Shown in pieces: positions 27,801 through 34,156 of a DNA stretch of 64,000 nucleotides. Under the pieces are notes generated by a model. The model was not told the DNA's origin. It saw only the letters and a program-made list of their open reading frames with translations, and searched no databases. Source of the stretch: Oscillatoriaceae cyanobacterium Prado104 (GTDB taxonomy: Bacteria > Cyanobacteriota > Cyanobacteriia > Cyanobacteriales > Microcoleaceae); the NCBI GenBank assembly GCA_025454405.1, contig JALOON010000029.1, forward strand, positions 1 to 64,000, written 5' to 3'. A program made the translations under genes and the position numbers. Position 1 is the stretch's first letter. Every line of letters starts with the position of its first letter.

Positions 27801-28370
27801 ACTCCAGTGCACGGGTTTGAAGCCGCGGTAGATGTAGCCTTTGAGCACCATTTGACCGAAAACGCCGATTTGGGCGGCTTCGTATTCGGGTTTCAGGGTC
27901 AAATAGGGGTGTTCCCAATCGCCCCAAACGCCGTAGCGCATGAAAGATTCGCGCTGCCGATCCATTGTTTCTTCGGCAAAAGCGGCGGCTTGGCGGCGGA
28001 GTTCGATCGGGGTAAGATTCAGCCGATCGTCCGATTTCATATTTTGCAGGACTTTAAGTTCGATCGGCAATCCGTGACAATCCCAGCCGGGAACGTAGCG
28101 GACTTTTTTACCGCACAGCATTTGATAGCGGTTGATAAAGTCTTTGAGGATTTTGTTGAGGGCGTGGCCGATGTGAAGTTGTCCGTTGGCGTAGGGGGGG
28201 CCGTCGTGAAGGACGAACAAATCGCCTGGGTTATTGTGGGAGAGGCGATCGTAGATGTGGTTTTCTGCCCAAAATTGTTGGAGTTCCGGTTCGCGTTTGA
28301 CGGCGTTGGCGCGCATTTCAAACTGCGTTTTGGGCAAATTTACAGTGTCTTTGTAGGATTTTGCTTCCAT
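24876..28370 (-). CDS. ileS: Isoleucyl-tRNA synthetase with inserted CAAD membrane domain
   Basis: This enzyme charges tRNA-Ile. The ATG at 28370 is chosen because family similarity begins at [20 protein letters not shown]; a longer frame to 28433 adds an unrelated leader. The HIGH motif (GQLHIGHAL) is near residue 60 and the KMSKS loop ([11 protein letters not shown]) near 610. The C-terminal zinc finger (CDRCWNYS...CERC) is at about 1137-1155. Between the anticodon-binding region and the zinc finger lies an extra segment of about 220 residues (about 865-1090): an acidic linker, two transmembrane helices (about 957-1007, [34 protein letters not shown]) and another linker. That is the CAAD domain known to anchor some cyanobacterial synthetases to thylakoids. 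Total 1164 residues versus about 950 without it. Confidence 0.96.
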   Translation of the reverse strand: MEAKSYKDTVNLPKTQFEMRANAVKREPELQQFWAENHIYDRLSHNNPGDLFVLHDGPPYANGQLHIGHALNKILKDFINRYQMLCGKKVRYVPGWDCHGLPIELKVLQNMKSDDRLNLTPIELRRQAAAFAEETMDRQRESFMRYGVWGDWEHPYLTLKPEYEAAQIGVFGQMVLKGYIYRGFKPVHWSPSSKTALAEAELEYPEGHTSRSIYVGFHIKKLSKSLQSKFKRYMPSLWAAIWTTTPWTIPANLAIAVNPELTYAVVEPPADSHIAQQFILVAVDAVDRLSATFNTKLKILATVKGKELEGCHYKHPLFDRDSQIVAGGDYITSDSGTGLVHTAPGHGQEDFIVGKRYSLPILTPVDENGNFTAEAGEFAGLNVLQEGNAAVIDALAAANCLIKEEIYAHSYPYDWRTKKPTIFRATEQWFASVEGFRDAALTAISGVNWIPAQGENRITAMVGDRSDWCISRQRTWGVPIPVFYDEETNEPLLNAETISRVQAIFAEKGSDAWWEMSVAELLPESYRNNGRTYRKGTDTMDVWFDSGSSWAAVAQGRSELTYPADIYLEGSDQHRGWFQSSLLTSVATNGIAPYKTVLTHGFVLDEKGRKQSKSLGNVVDPAVVINEYGADVLRLWVSSVDYSADVPLGKNILKQQADVYRKIRNTAKFLLGNLHDFDPAKDAVPYAELPELDRYLLHRMCEVFAEVKEAFDSFQFSRFFQTVQNFCTVDLSNFYLDIAKDRLYISAENATRRRSCQTVIAIAVENLARAIAPVLCHMAEDIWQYIPYPTPYKSVFEAGWVQVEEKWLDPELANRWQYLRQVRGEVNKVLEKARMEKAIGSSLEAKVLLYVPDAEKRELLQALNPSTEALVEYVRSQNVEAELIAAETAATEPAVTEIAVEVAPEVVAEISEPLDETAENLESAAGETWQEILEKAVAFIGNLPDYAGNLFVEYQKPLVTLGLLLSVAVTGKVTLSVLDTINRIPLLGGLLEIIGILFTMWFAFRYLLFAANREELAEKVETFTAEVVGRNAPIVLAETQAIVVATPVETAIVKTAEVLKPEAIAPAAKPEIVLHQSPISYETAGNGVDELRYLFITSEVELIESGEILQELPYSFQSPELAIGAVKAGGHKCDRCWNYSTHVGESIEHPLICERCVSAIAGEF

Positions 28371-29004
28371 TTTTGAGAAGTGTTTTTTGAAGGAAGAAGG
28401 AAGAAGGAAGAGATGACATTTGACAGCAGTCATTAGTCATTAGGCATTAATCATTAAACATCTCCTAAAAAGAATCTCAAGTTGTTTTATAGTATGTGGG
28501 TTGAAGCATTTGGGCGACAATTTATGACGATAATTTTGATGCTGGCTGGCAGCGAGGTTCGATCGAGGGTGTTTGTATAAAAATCATTTTTGATATTTTA
28601 CTCGTTACTGATTTAGGATTTACAACAAAAAACTCGGTTTCTGGGAGAGTCCGATCGTGCATCATAGTTGCAGTCGGGGCGGGGCAAGCGAGATTGTCAG
28701 ATTTTTATCGGAAACCTTAGCCAACTTGCCCCTACAGGAACTAGATCTGCGCGCAGATTTAATATTTAAGCAAAAAACTTTGACCTGCACCCAGTTTTGG
28801 AGCTTAGTCTTTATATTTTAGTCGATCGGGCGATCGGAGGGTTTAGATCGCGTCCGATCCATCGTGATGCCTGTAGGGGCGGGTTCGCCAACAATCTTTG
28901 ATGCCAGCCGATAATATAATAAACCCGCCCCCACCCCACGAAAGAAATGCTTGAAGCGTACCGCTAACGCGGAACCTGAGGGTAGCTATCGGGCAGGAAA
29001 TCGC
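28371..29004. other. Gene-poor stretch upstream of ileS with a GC-rich inverted repeat
   Basis: No gene is visible. Heptamer GAAGGAA repeats lie at about 28389-28410 just upstream of ileS. GGGGCGGGTT (28876-28885) and AACCCGCCCC (28922-28931) form a 10-bp inverted repeat 36 bases apart, between the ileS promoter side and the end of the Uma2 gene. Confidence 0.5.
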
Positions 29005-29568
29005 CTATTCGCTTAGCCAACCGAAAAGTTGACCGACGGTAAGACTGAAGGATTCGGCAAAGTTGGGAACGGGGATGCGATCGCCCGGTTCTTCAAAAAA
29101 TGCTACGGTGCGATCGGCAAAATAGACGAAGACTAATTTTTCATCGGGGTCAATCAACCAACCCATCTGAGTTCCGCGGGCGAGATAGTGAAGGATGTTG
29201 CGGACAACTTTGGTTTGACTTTGGTCGGGGGATAGGATTTCGATCGTCCAGTCTGGGGCGATAGTGAAGGTGTTGGCAACTTCTCCTTTTTCATCGCGGG
29301 GAATGCGTTCCCAGGTAAAGACTGTAACATCGGGTACGGTCGATCGACCGCCAAAGGTACAGCGCAATTCTGAATAGGCGCGGGCGATACGTTGGGGTTT
29401 GAGTACCCTGTTGATATCACCACCGAGGTCAAGCTGAACGGTGCTATGTTTTCCTTGGGGCATGGGTTTTTGAATAATTTGACCGTCGATGAATTCGCTG
29501 GCGGGTTTGGTTTCCGGCTGTTGGAGAAATTCTTCTAGAGTCAAAGTTTTAGTGGGAGTTTGAACCAT
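29005..29568 (-). CDS. Uma2-family PD-(D/E)xK nuclease (DUF820)
   Basis: A 187-residue protein of the Uma2 family, very abundant in cyanobacteria and with a restriction-endonuclease-like fold. The start at 29568 begins MVQTPTKTLTLEEFLQ, the usual family start. Visible motifs: FIDGQIIQKPMPQGKHS, RSTVPDVTVFTW (first acidic residue in PDV), TIEILSPDQSQTKVVRNILHYL (E and later lysine region) and a hydrophobic MGWLIDPDEKLVFVY strand. In the second motif a Gln-Ser-Gln follows SPD where others have more standard residues, so activity is uncertain. It stands alone; biological role unknown. Confidence 0.85.
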   Translation of the reverse strand: MVQTPTKTLTLEEFLQQPETKPASEFIDGQIIQKPMPQGKHSTVQLDLGGDINRVLKPQRIARAYSELRCTFGGRSTVPDVTVFTWERIPRDEKGEVANTFTIAPDWTIEILSPDQSQTKVVRNILHYLARGTQMGWLIDPDEKLVFVYFADRTVAFFEEPGDRIPVPNFAESFSLTVGQLFGWLSE

Positions 29569-29724
29569 TGCCGTTTGTGGTGGAGACGAGGGCGATCGAT
29601 CTATTCTAGCGAACATATCTAAGTGGCCGATCGGGGCGGCGCTGCCTTCGATCGAAGGCGGTGCAGTCAAGCTAGAACGATAAAGTATTCTGTGCGATCG
29701 TTCAATAGTTCTGTTTCAGTTTCA

Positions 29725-29856
29725 TTAAAACAAAGTGATAATTCCCGTATTAGGAGCGTCACTTAAAGCTGCGATCGCATCATAATTCTCTCTTAGTATC
29801 CTCTCGATATCACCCGTCGAGCAATTTCCACGCCGTATCCAAATTACTTTCGCCAC
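29725..29856 (-). pseudogene. C-terminal fragment of a DUF5615 toxin gene
   Basis: On the minus strand 43 codons read VAKVIWIRRGNCSTGDIERI... and end ...NTGIITLF before a stop. This is the typical C terminus of DUF5615 PIN-like toxins (KVIWIRRGNC, then a helix beginning DIE.IL). The matching N-terminal fragment is on the other side of the TnpB element at 31262-31297, next to its DUF433 antitoxin. About 60 residues of the expected 115 are missing between the two pieces. Confidence 0.78.
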
Positions 29857-29863
29857 TGTTCAC

Positions 29864-31257
29864 AAAATATACCTAAAGCTTTTTAAATCTGCTCATCGAC
29901 TGCATTATAATGGCTACATGAGAAATTTAACCAGCTCCTCTGCTACCCAACTAAAAGGCGTCAGCGTCTCCACCCACAGATAGTTACCGAACTCAAAGAC
30001 ATCGCTCAAAAGCTTTAACTACTTATGTACGCCATCAAACTTGAATTAAAACTCAATAATAAGGAACGTACCCTGATGGCGCGACATTCTGGCTATGCCA
30101 GATTTTGCTACAATTTCGCCTTATCTTTATATCTAGGTGTTAAAGATCTCGACGCCAGCAGTAGCAAAAAAGTAGCAGCAATTGAACGAGTTTTTACCAA
30201 TCACGTTAAGAAATTACCCCAATATCAGTGGACTAATACTCTGTCTTCCAGAGTTTACAAAACCACATTCCGGCATTTTGGTGCAGCACTATCCCGATTC
30301 TTTGAAGGCAAGAGCTGCTTCCCCAAATTCAAAAGAAAAAAAGATGGCGACTCTTTTACAGTAGATGCCGCTGACTGGAATCATTCCATCTTACTCAAAC
30401 CGCAAAAATCAATAAAAATCCCCACCTTGGGGACTTTTAGATTAAAAGAAGCGATACCTTTTCCTTGTATGTCGCAGACATTTACCATCTCGCGCACTGC
30501 AGATAAATGGTATGTTTCCTTCACCATCAAAGCCCAAAAAATTCCACCTTTGTTTCACCCGGTTGTGGAAACGGTAGGCATTGACTTGGGCGTGTCAACT
30601 TTTGCAACTCTTTCCGACGGTAATTATTACGAATCTCCCCAGACGCTCAAGAAAGCGAAAACCAAGCCGAGCAAAGAACAGTGGAGAAATCGCCACAAAC
30701 AATTGGGCAATCGAAAGTTGGGTGTCAAAGCATCAAATAATGCCCGCAAGCATTATCAGAGACTTGCCAAAATTCACGCTCATAGTGCCAATCAGCGTCG
30801 GGACTTCTTGCAAAAAACCACAACAGAAATCAGCCAAAAATATGCCAGCATTTGCATCGAAGATTTAAATGTTAGTGGAATGCTCGCCAACCATAAATTA
30901 GCATCTGCTATTTGCGATTGTGGTTTTTATGAATTCCGGCGACAGTTGGAATATAAGTCGGTGATGTACGGCACGAAAGTTGAAGTGGTAGACCGATGGT
31001 ATCCGTCATCAAAGACTTGTTCGAGCTGCGGTCACATTCAAGCAATGCCATTATCCGAGCGAGTTTTTAATTGCCAGCATTGCGGCATAGCCATGAATCG
31101 CGACTTGAATGCTGCGATTAATTTAGCACGTCAATCTGGCATGAGTAAGACCAGTTCGGTCTGAATTTACGCCTGCGGACAAGTAGGAGCCGACTCCCTT
31201 GGAAGAAGCAGGAAGTGAACATCACATCTGCGATAAGTAGGTTTGAGTAGGTTTCAC
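29864..31257 (+). mobile_element. IS605-type TnpB-only element
   Basis: The element carries one gene, tnpB, and no TnpA transposase. I place its edges where toxin-gene similarity stops on each side: TTCAC occurs immediately left (29859-29863) and again at the right edge (31253-31257). IS200/IS605-family elements insert next to a short fixed target without making target duplications, so TTCAC at both edges fits. It should need TnpA from another element for movement. The 29864-30024 leader holds no full gene. Confidence 0.65.
30025..31164 (+). CDS. tnpB: TnpB RNA-guided nuclease-like protein
   Basis: A 379-residue TnpB, the IS605-family nuclease related to Cas12. The RuvC triad is intact: Asp in VGIDLGVSTFA, Glu in ICIEDLNVSGM, and Asp in NRDLNAAINLA. 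The zinc finger is complete (CSSCG...CQHCG). The N-terminal part matches the REC/WED portion (YAIKLELKLNNKE, ARFCYNFALSL). The gene ends at a TGA right after the third catalytic motif; reading on past it in the same frame gives YACGQVGADSLGRSRK, which many relatives carry as a tail, so the tail may have been lost through this stop. The catalytic domain should be unaffected. It sits inside the remains of a DUF5615 toxin gene. Confidence 0.92.
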   Translation: MYAIKLELKLNNKERTLMARHSGYARFCYNFALSLYLGVKDLDASSSKKVAAIERVFTNHVKKLPQYQWTNTLSSRVYKTTFRHFGAALSRFFEGKSCFPKFKRKKDGDSFTVDAADWNHSILLKPQKSIKIPTLGTFRLKEAIPFPCMSQTFTISRTADKWYVSFTIKAQKIPPLFHPVVETVGIDLGVSTFATLSDGNYYESPQTLKKAKTKPSKEQWRNRHKQLGNRKLGVKASNNARKHYQRLAKIHAHSANQRRDFLQKTTTEISQKYASICIEDLNVSGMLANHKLASAICDCGFYEFRRQLEYKSVMYGTKVEVVDRWYPSSKTCSSCGHIQAMPLSERVFNCQHCGIAMNRDLNAAINLARQSGMSKTSSV

Positions 31258-31273
31258 AGAACGGAGAAAGATT
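31165..31273 (+). ncRNA. Candidate omega (reRNA) guide of the TnpB element
   Basis: In characterised TnpB elements the RNA spans the end of tnpB and the right end, and its guide is the first 16 or so bases beyond the element. By that rule the scaffold is the stretch up to TTCAC at 31257 and the guide would begin AGAACGGAGAAAGATT (31258-31273). This is an inference from position; I did not fold it. Confidence 0.35.
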
Positions 31274-31297
31274 TTGGTCAAACAGAAGCAGTTTCAT
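31262..31297 (-). pseudogene. N-terminal fragment of the same DUF5615 toxin gene
   Basis: The ATG (31295-31297) overlaps the stop of the DUF433 gene by one base (TAATG). Twelve codons read MKLLLFDQNLSP, the diagnostic start of DUF5615 PIN-like toxins (LLFDQNLSP). Within two or three more codons the TnpB element begins. The C-terminal fragment is 1.4 kb away at 29725-29856. Confidence 0.75.
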
Positions 31298-31527
31298 TAC
31301 CCAAAGACTAACATAAACTTCTCGCGTTTAGCAGCGAAACTCAAGCAAGCCAAAATATCCTTTTGGGTGAGATAGGGAAAATCATCTAAAATTTCTTGAT
31401 ACGTCATCCCAGAAGCCAGATATTCCAGCACGTCATAAACTGTAATTCTCATACCTCGAATGCAAGGTTTCCCACCTCGTTTGCCAGGTTCGATAGTAAT
31501 AATATTAGCTAACTCTTGGTCTGACAT
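31297..31527 (-). CDS. DUF433 antitoxin, toxin partner broken
   Basis: A 76-residue DUF433 protein: ITIEPGKRGGKPCIRGMRITVYDVLEYLASGMTYQEILDDFPYLTQKDILACLSFAAKRE covers the whole domain, which has a winged/HTH-like fold. DUF433 genes commonly precede DUF5615 PIN-like genes and are taken as their antitoxins. Here the toxin start overlaps the stop codon by one base, but the toxin is cut by the TnpB element after about 13 codons. The ORF itself is undamaged. Confidence 0.85.
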   Translation of the reverse strand: MSDQELANIITIEPGKRGGKPCIRGMRITVYDVLEYLASGMTYQEILDDFPYLTQKDILACLSFAAKREKFMLVFG

Positions 31528-31667
31528 GGGTTTCTCCTTGTAGCTTTTGTTATCAATTTTACTTGTAAAGGGATAGCGATCGCACTCTCATTCTGGAATA
31601 TTGCGATCGCGCAGCGTTATGCCAGCAGTATCCTGCTAATTTTAATTTCTATTAGCCCGCCTTCCAT

Positions 31668-32078
31668 TTACAAAAACACTCCCAAACCGCGACTAAAAGT
31701 ATTAGCAATTCGATCGCACGTGGAAGCCGCCGGAATTTCTCCTCCTTGCTGTTCCCATTTTTCGACAAGTTGGCGGCCTAGAGGAGTGAGGCGAAAACTG
31801 TCGGTAATTCCTTGTCCGTCAACTTCGCGTCGCAACACGCCGACTTGAATCAGCCACAACAAAGAATTTTCGGCGGCGAGTTCGGATGCGGGCGATCGAG
31901 TGTAGCCGCTTTCGACACCGGAATTAGATGCGATCGCGCTTAGATAAACGCTATTTTCGCGGATTGTTTGGAAGAAATGCAGTTGAAAAGGGGCGCAGCG
32001 GACGGCGCGATCGGCCCTTTTTACCGTGCGACTGGGATAGTTGATTGATTTAAACGCTTCGGATGGAATAAAAGTCAT
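31668..32078 (-). CDS. Npun_F0494-like conserved cyanobacterial protein
   Basis: A 136-residue protein without membrane segments. The sequence (YPSRTVKRADRAVRCAPFQLHFFQ..., ENSLLWLIQVGVLRREVDGQGITDSFRLTPLGRQLVEKW) suggests a winged-helix-like fold, with LTPLGRQLVEKWE resembling the end of a small DNA-binding domain. I recall such proteins in cyanobacteria under the name Npun_F0494 family; the function is unknown. It stands alone between the DUF433 gene and the zinc-ribbon gene on the same strand, 140 bases from each. Confidence 0.65.
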   Translation of the reverse strand: MTFIPSEAFKSINYPSRTVKRADRAVRCAPFQLHFFQTIRENSVYLSAIASNSGVESGYTRSPASELAAENSLLWLIQVGVLRREVDGQGITDSFRLTPLGRQLVEKWEQQGGEIPAASTCDRIANTFSRGLGVFL

Positions 32079-32207
32079 CGATCGAACTTTTGACTAGCTA
32101 CTACTTTTATAATTACAGATTTAGAGTCAGGAGAGTAGTATTCTGAAAAATCTACCCAAATTACGATCGAGGCTCAACAGAGTCCAATCAACATTAAAAA
32201 AAGTTAT

Positions 32208-32636
32208 CTAAAATGACCACTTATCAAAGAAATTTGTAATAATTTCCTGGGCTTTGGCTACAGTTGTACTCAATGCTCTGCTTATTTCATAACTAATGTC
32301 ATATATCCATTGTTGAAAAGAGTTTTGTGATTTGGAAATAATGCTTTTTTCATAACTATCCATCTCGTTTATTTTTTGAAGTAAACGCTGTCTTAATAAT
32401 TGAGTTGTAGAGAGAGCATCTTCAACTTCTGAAGGATAAAATTGATACCCGCAAGAACAGTGAAATTTACTATCGAGAATATACCACTGAGAGTTACAAG
32501 ATTCACATTTAACCTGTCTTTGATAAGGTTCAACGAGCAATTGACCATTAAAAAGACAATCTTTATGATAGTTTTTGCCCCATTGTTTTCCACAACTTGG
32601 GCATTTAGGGAAAGGAAATGCTATCCATTCACTCAT
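32208..32636 (-). CDS. Double zinc-ribbon protein of the GTPase locus
   Basis: The start at 32636 (MSEWIAFPFPKCP) is chosen for its AGGTGA ribosome-binding site six bases upstream. The 142-residue protein has two zinc-ribbon pairs in its first half, CPSCGKQWG with a later HKDCLFNG, and CESCNSQW with FHCSCGYQFYP, then a helical second half (about 75-142) with coiled-coil character (LLRQRLLQKINEMDSYEKSI) and an amphipathic end. This is the third gene of a minus-strand run: GTPase, 90-residue protein, zinc-ribbon protein. I do not recognise a named family. The helical half could interact with the small protein upstream, which has a similar NQINNMGDAE-type helix. Confidence 0.75.
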   Translation of the reverse strand: MSEWIAFPFPKCPSCGKQWGKNYHKDCLFNGQLLVEPYQRQVKCESCNSQWYILDSKFHCSCGYQFYPSEVEDALSTTQLLRQRLLQKINEMDSYEKSIISKSQNSFQQWIYDISYEISRALSTTVAKAQEIITNFFDKWSF

Positions 32637-32668
32637 AAGTATCACCTGACAAAACAATAAATAAGTTG

Positions 32669-32694
32669 ACCTCTACATTTTTGTATGTAGAGGT
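32669..32694. terminator. 10-bp hairpin inside the GTPase operon
   Basis: ACCTCTACAT and ATGTAGAGGT form a perfect 10-bp stem with a six-base loop. It stands between the 90-residue gene and the zinc-ribbon gene on the minus strand and is not followed by a long T run on that strand. It may attenuate transcription into the zinc-ribbon gene or stabilise a processed mRNA. Confidence 0.5.
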
Positions 32695-32715
32695 TTTGAG
32701 ATAATACAAGCAGAA

Positions 32716-32988
32716 TTAACCTAATCCAGCTTTCCAGCCTTCTGACCATCCTTCACCGATCGATCTCACTATATCTCTGCCAAAACCAACTACTTGTCCC
32801 ACAACATAGCCAAAAAGTTTTGCAATTGACTTAAATAGATCGGCTACAAAAGCTCTTAAACTCGCTTCAGATTTTGCAGCTATCCTCAATTCAGCGTCAC
32901 CCATGTTGTTGATTTGATTGATTAATCTCTGTTTGATTTTAGCTATATCATCACTGGGAATGTAGGTTTCATTAGGAACTTCTCTCAT
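32716..32988 (-). CDS. Small protein with amphipathic/hydrophobic C terminus
   Basis: A 90-residue protein starting with a good ribosome-binding site (AGGAG, about seven bases upstream). Residues 1-50 are polar and helical (IAKIKQRLINQINNMGDAELRIAAKSE). Residues 50-90 are glycine-rich and partly hydrophobic (LFKSIAKLFGYVVGQVVGFG...SIGEGWSEGWKAGLG), enough for membrane association or an amphipathic helix rather than a clear spanning helix. It lies 49 bases after the GTPase gene and before the zinc-ribbon gene. I do not recognise the family; the position suggests an effector or adaptor of the GTPase. Confidence 0.7.
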   Translation of the reverse strand: MREVPNETYIPSDDIAKIKQRLINQINNMGDAELRIAAKSEASLRAFVADLFKSIAKLFGYVVGQVVGFGRDIVRSIGEGWSEGWKAGLG

Positions 32989-33037
32989 TGTAAATCTCCT
33001 GTTTGCAAATTTGACGTGAGTTGCGCCAGATATGTAA

Positions 33038-33976
33038 TTAAAGCCCTTGTTGTTTTAGCCAAGCTAAAAATGCCTTTTTATCTCCTGAAACTTTAGCAAA
33101 TTCTTCAGGAGGCATACTAGCAACAAAATCTGACATTTTAGAATTTTGAGGTGGCTTATTTGTCGCTCTTTCTCGTCTTTTGTCTGGAGGTAATAACTCA
33201 GGATCGACTAATTCCAGAAAATCAGCTAATGCTTTACGAGATGCAACTACCCATCTTCTTTTGTTGGGTACAGCATCCATCATGGCATCAAAAAGCTGCG
33301 GTAAATTGTATCGTCTATTCGCAGAATATCCCACAACTGTCCCTTGCCAATTTGGTAATACTTCAAGAATTTTTCTTTTTACATCACGGATTCTACCTTT
33401 GATGTTTTCTTCTTGTTCTTCACTAGGTAGATTAGCTAAAGGATGCCAATCATTTTCTCCTGGATAGACTAAATCTACTTTATTCAAAGCAATTACCATT
33501 CGCTCTAACAGTCTAGGATGGATTGCTTTAAGTTCAGTTTCTAAATATTGCTGTACTGACGCGATTGCCCGATTTTGTGCATCTAAAATCCACAACGCAA
33601 CATCTACATCTTTTAACACTTTTTCATAAAGTGCAATATGTTCTTTTTGTTTTAAGCGACTTTCACCCAGTCCAGGCATATCATAAGCAACTAATGCTCC
33701 ATTAACACCTTCTACTTGATTAAAGGATACTTCAATTCCTGTTGCTTCTTGGGTACAAGCTTCGATATGGCTCACATCTAAACCAGCGTTAAACAGTGCA
33801 TTGAGTGTAGAGGATTTTCCTACTCCTGTTTCACCAATAAAAGCAAAACGAGGAGGTGGTTCATTATCTACCTTTTCTTCAATCATGCGGTAGATTTTCT
33901 CAAAATCCTCCTCCGACATCTTTTGATCGCCCAGAATGTCTCTTGCTAAACCTTGGACTAAACCTCGTAAATCCAT
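33038..33976 (-). CDS. TRAFAC-type GTPase, Era/IRG-like
   Basis: The 312-residue protein (start MDLRGLVQGLARDIL chosen by homology; a GTG/TTG start upstream at 34036 is possible) has the G1 loop GETGVGKSS (about 51-59), a Thr-containing switch I near CTQEATGIE, G3 DMPGLGE (about 96-102), G4 NKVD and a hydrophobic GTPase core. After the G domain, a helical C terminus carries a MSDFVASMPPEEFAK stretch and ends FLAWLKQQGL. It has no membrane helix. GTPases of this group act in ribosome assembly, membrane remodelling or immunity. It is the first gene of a three-gene run and is divergent from a STAND NTPase gene across a 180-base gap. Confidence 0.85.
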   Translation of the reverse strand: MDLRGLVQGLARDILGDQKMSEEDFEKIYRMIEEKVDNEPPPRFAFIGETGVGKSSTLNALFNAGLDVSHIEACTQEATGIEVSFNQVEGVNGALVAYDMPGLGESRLKQKEHIALYEKVLKDVDVALWILDAQNRAIASVQQYLETELKAIHPRLLERMVIALNKVDLVYPGENDWHPLANLPSEEQEENIKGRIRDVKRKILEVLPNWQGTVVGYSANRRYNLPQLFDAMMDAVPNKRRWVVASRKALADFLELVDPELLPPDKRRERATNKPPQNSKMSDFVASMPPEEFAKVSGDKKAFLAWLKQQGL

Positions 33977-34130
33977 AATTTTTTTCAGAGGGGTGAAGTT
34001 AAATCTTCTCCATGATAAATATCCTGTTCGCAACACCGCTAACTAAAAAAAACAGATTTTGTTGAATTATTTGTAACAAAATATTAACTACAACCCAGAA
34101 AAAACTTGATTTTATTGCTCTAGATTAAGC

Positions 34131-34136
34131 TATAAT
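34131..34136 (+). promoter_or_regulatory. Candidate -10 box of the STAND NTPase gene
   Basis: TATAAT lies 20 bases before the ATG at 34157, with a TTGATT about 19 bases upstream of it. Spacing is slightly long, so it is a candidate only. If used, the leader is only about 14 bases and no ribosome-binding site is visible. The other side of the 34037-34130 gap would hold the GTPase promoter. Confidence 0.4.
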
Positions 34137-34156
34137 GCCTAAAACCCATACCATCT

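Noticed and set aside
27717-28376. Plus-strand frame of 219 residues opposite the start of ileS
   Set aside because: The ileS protein is fully conserved here, and the antisense frame resembles nothing.
29885-30024. Short 34-codon open stretch upstream of tnpB (HEKFNQLLCYPTKRR...)
   Set aside because: It could be a scrap of an older gene, but it follows a stop codon directly and I could not match it to a TnpA or resolvase.
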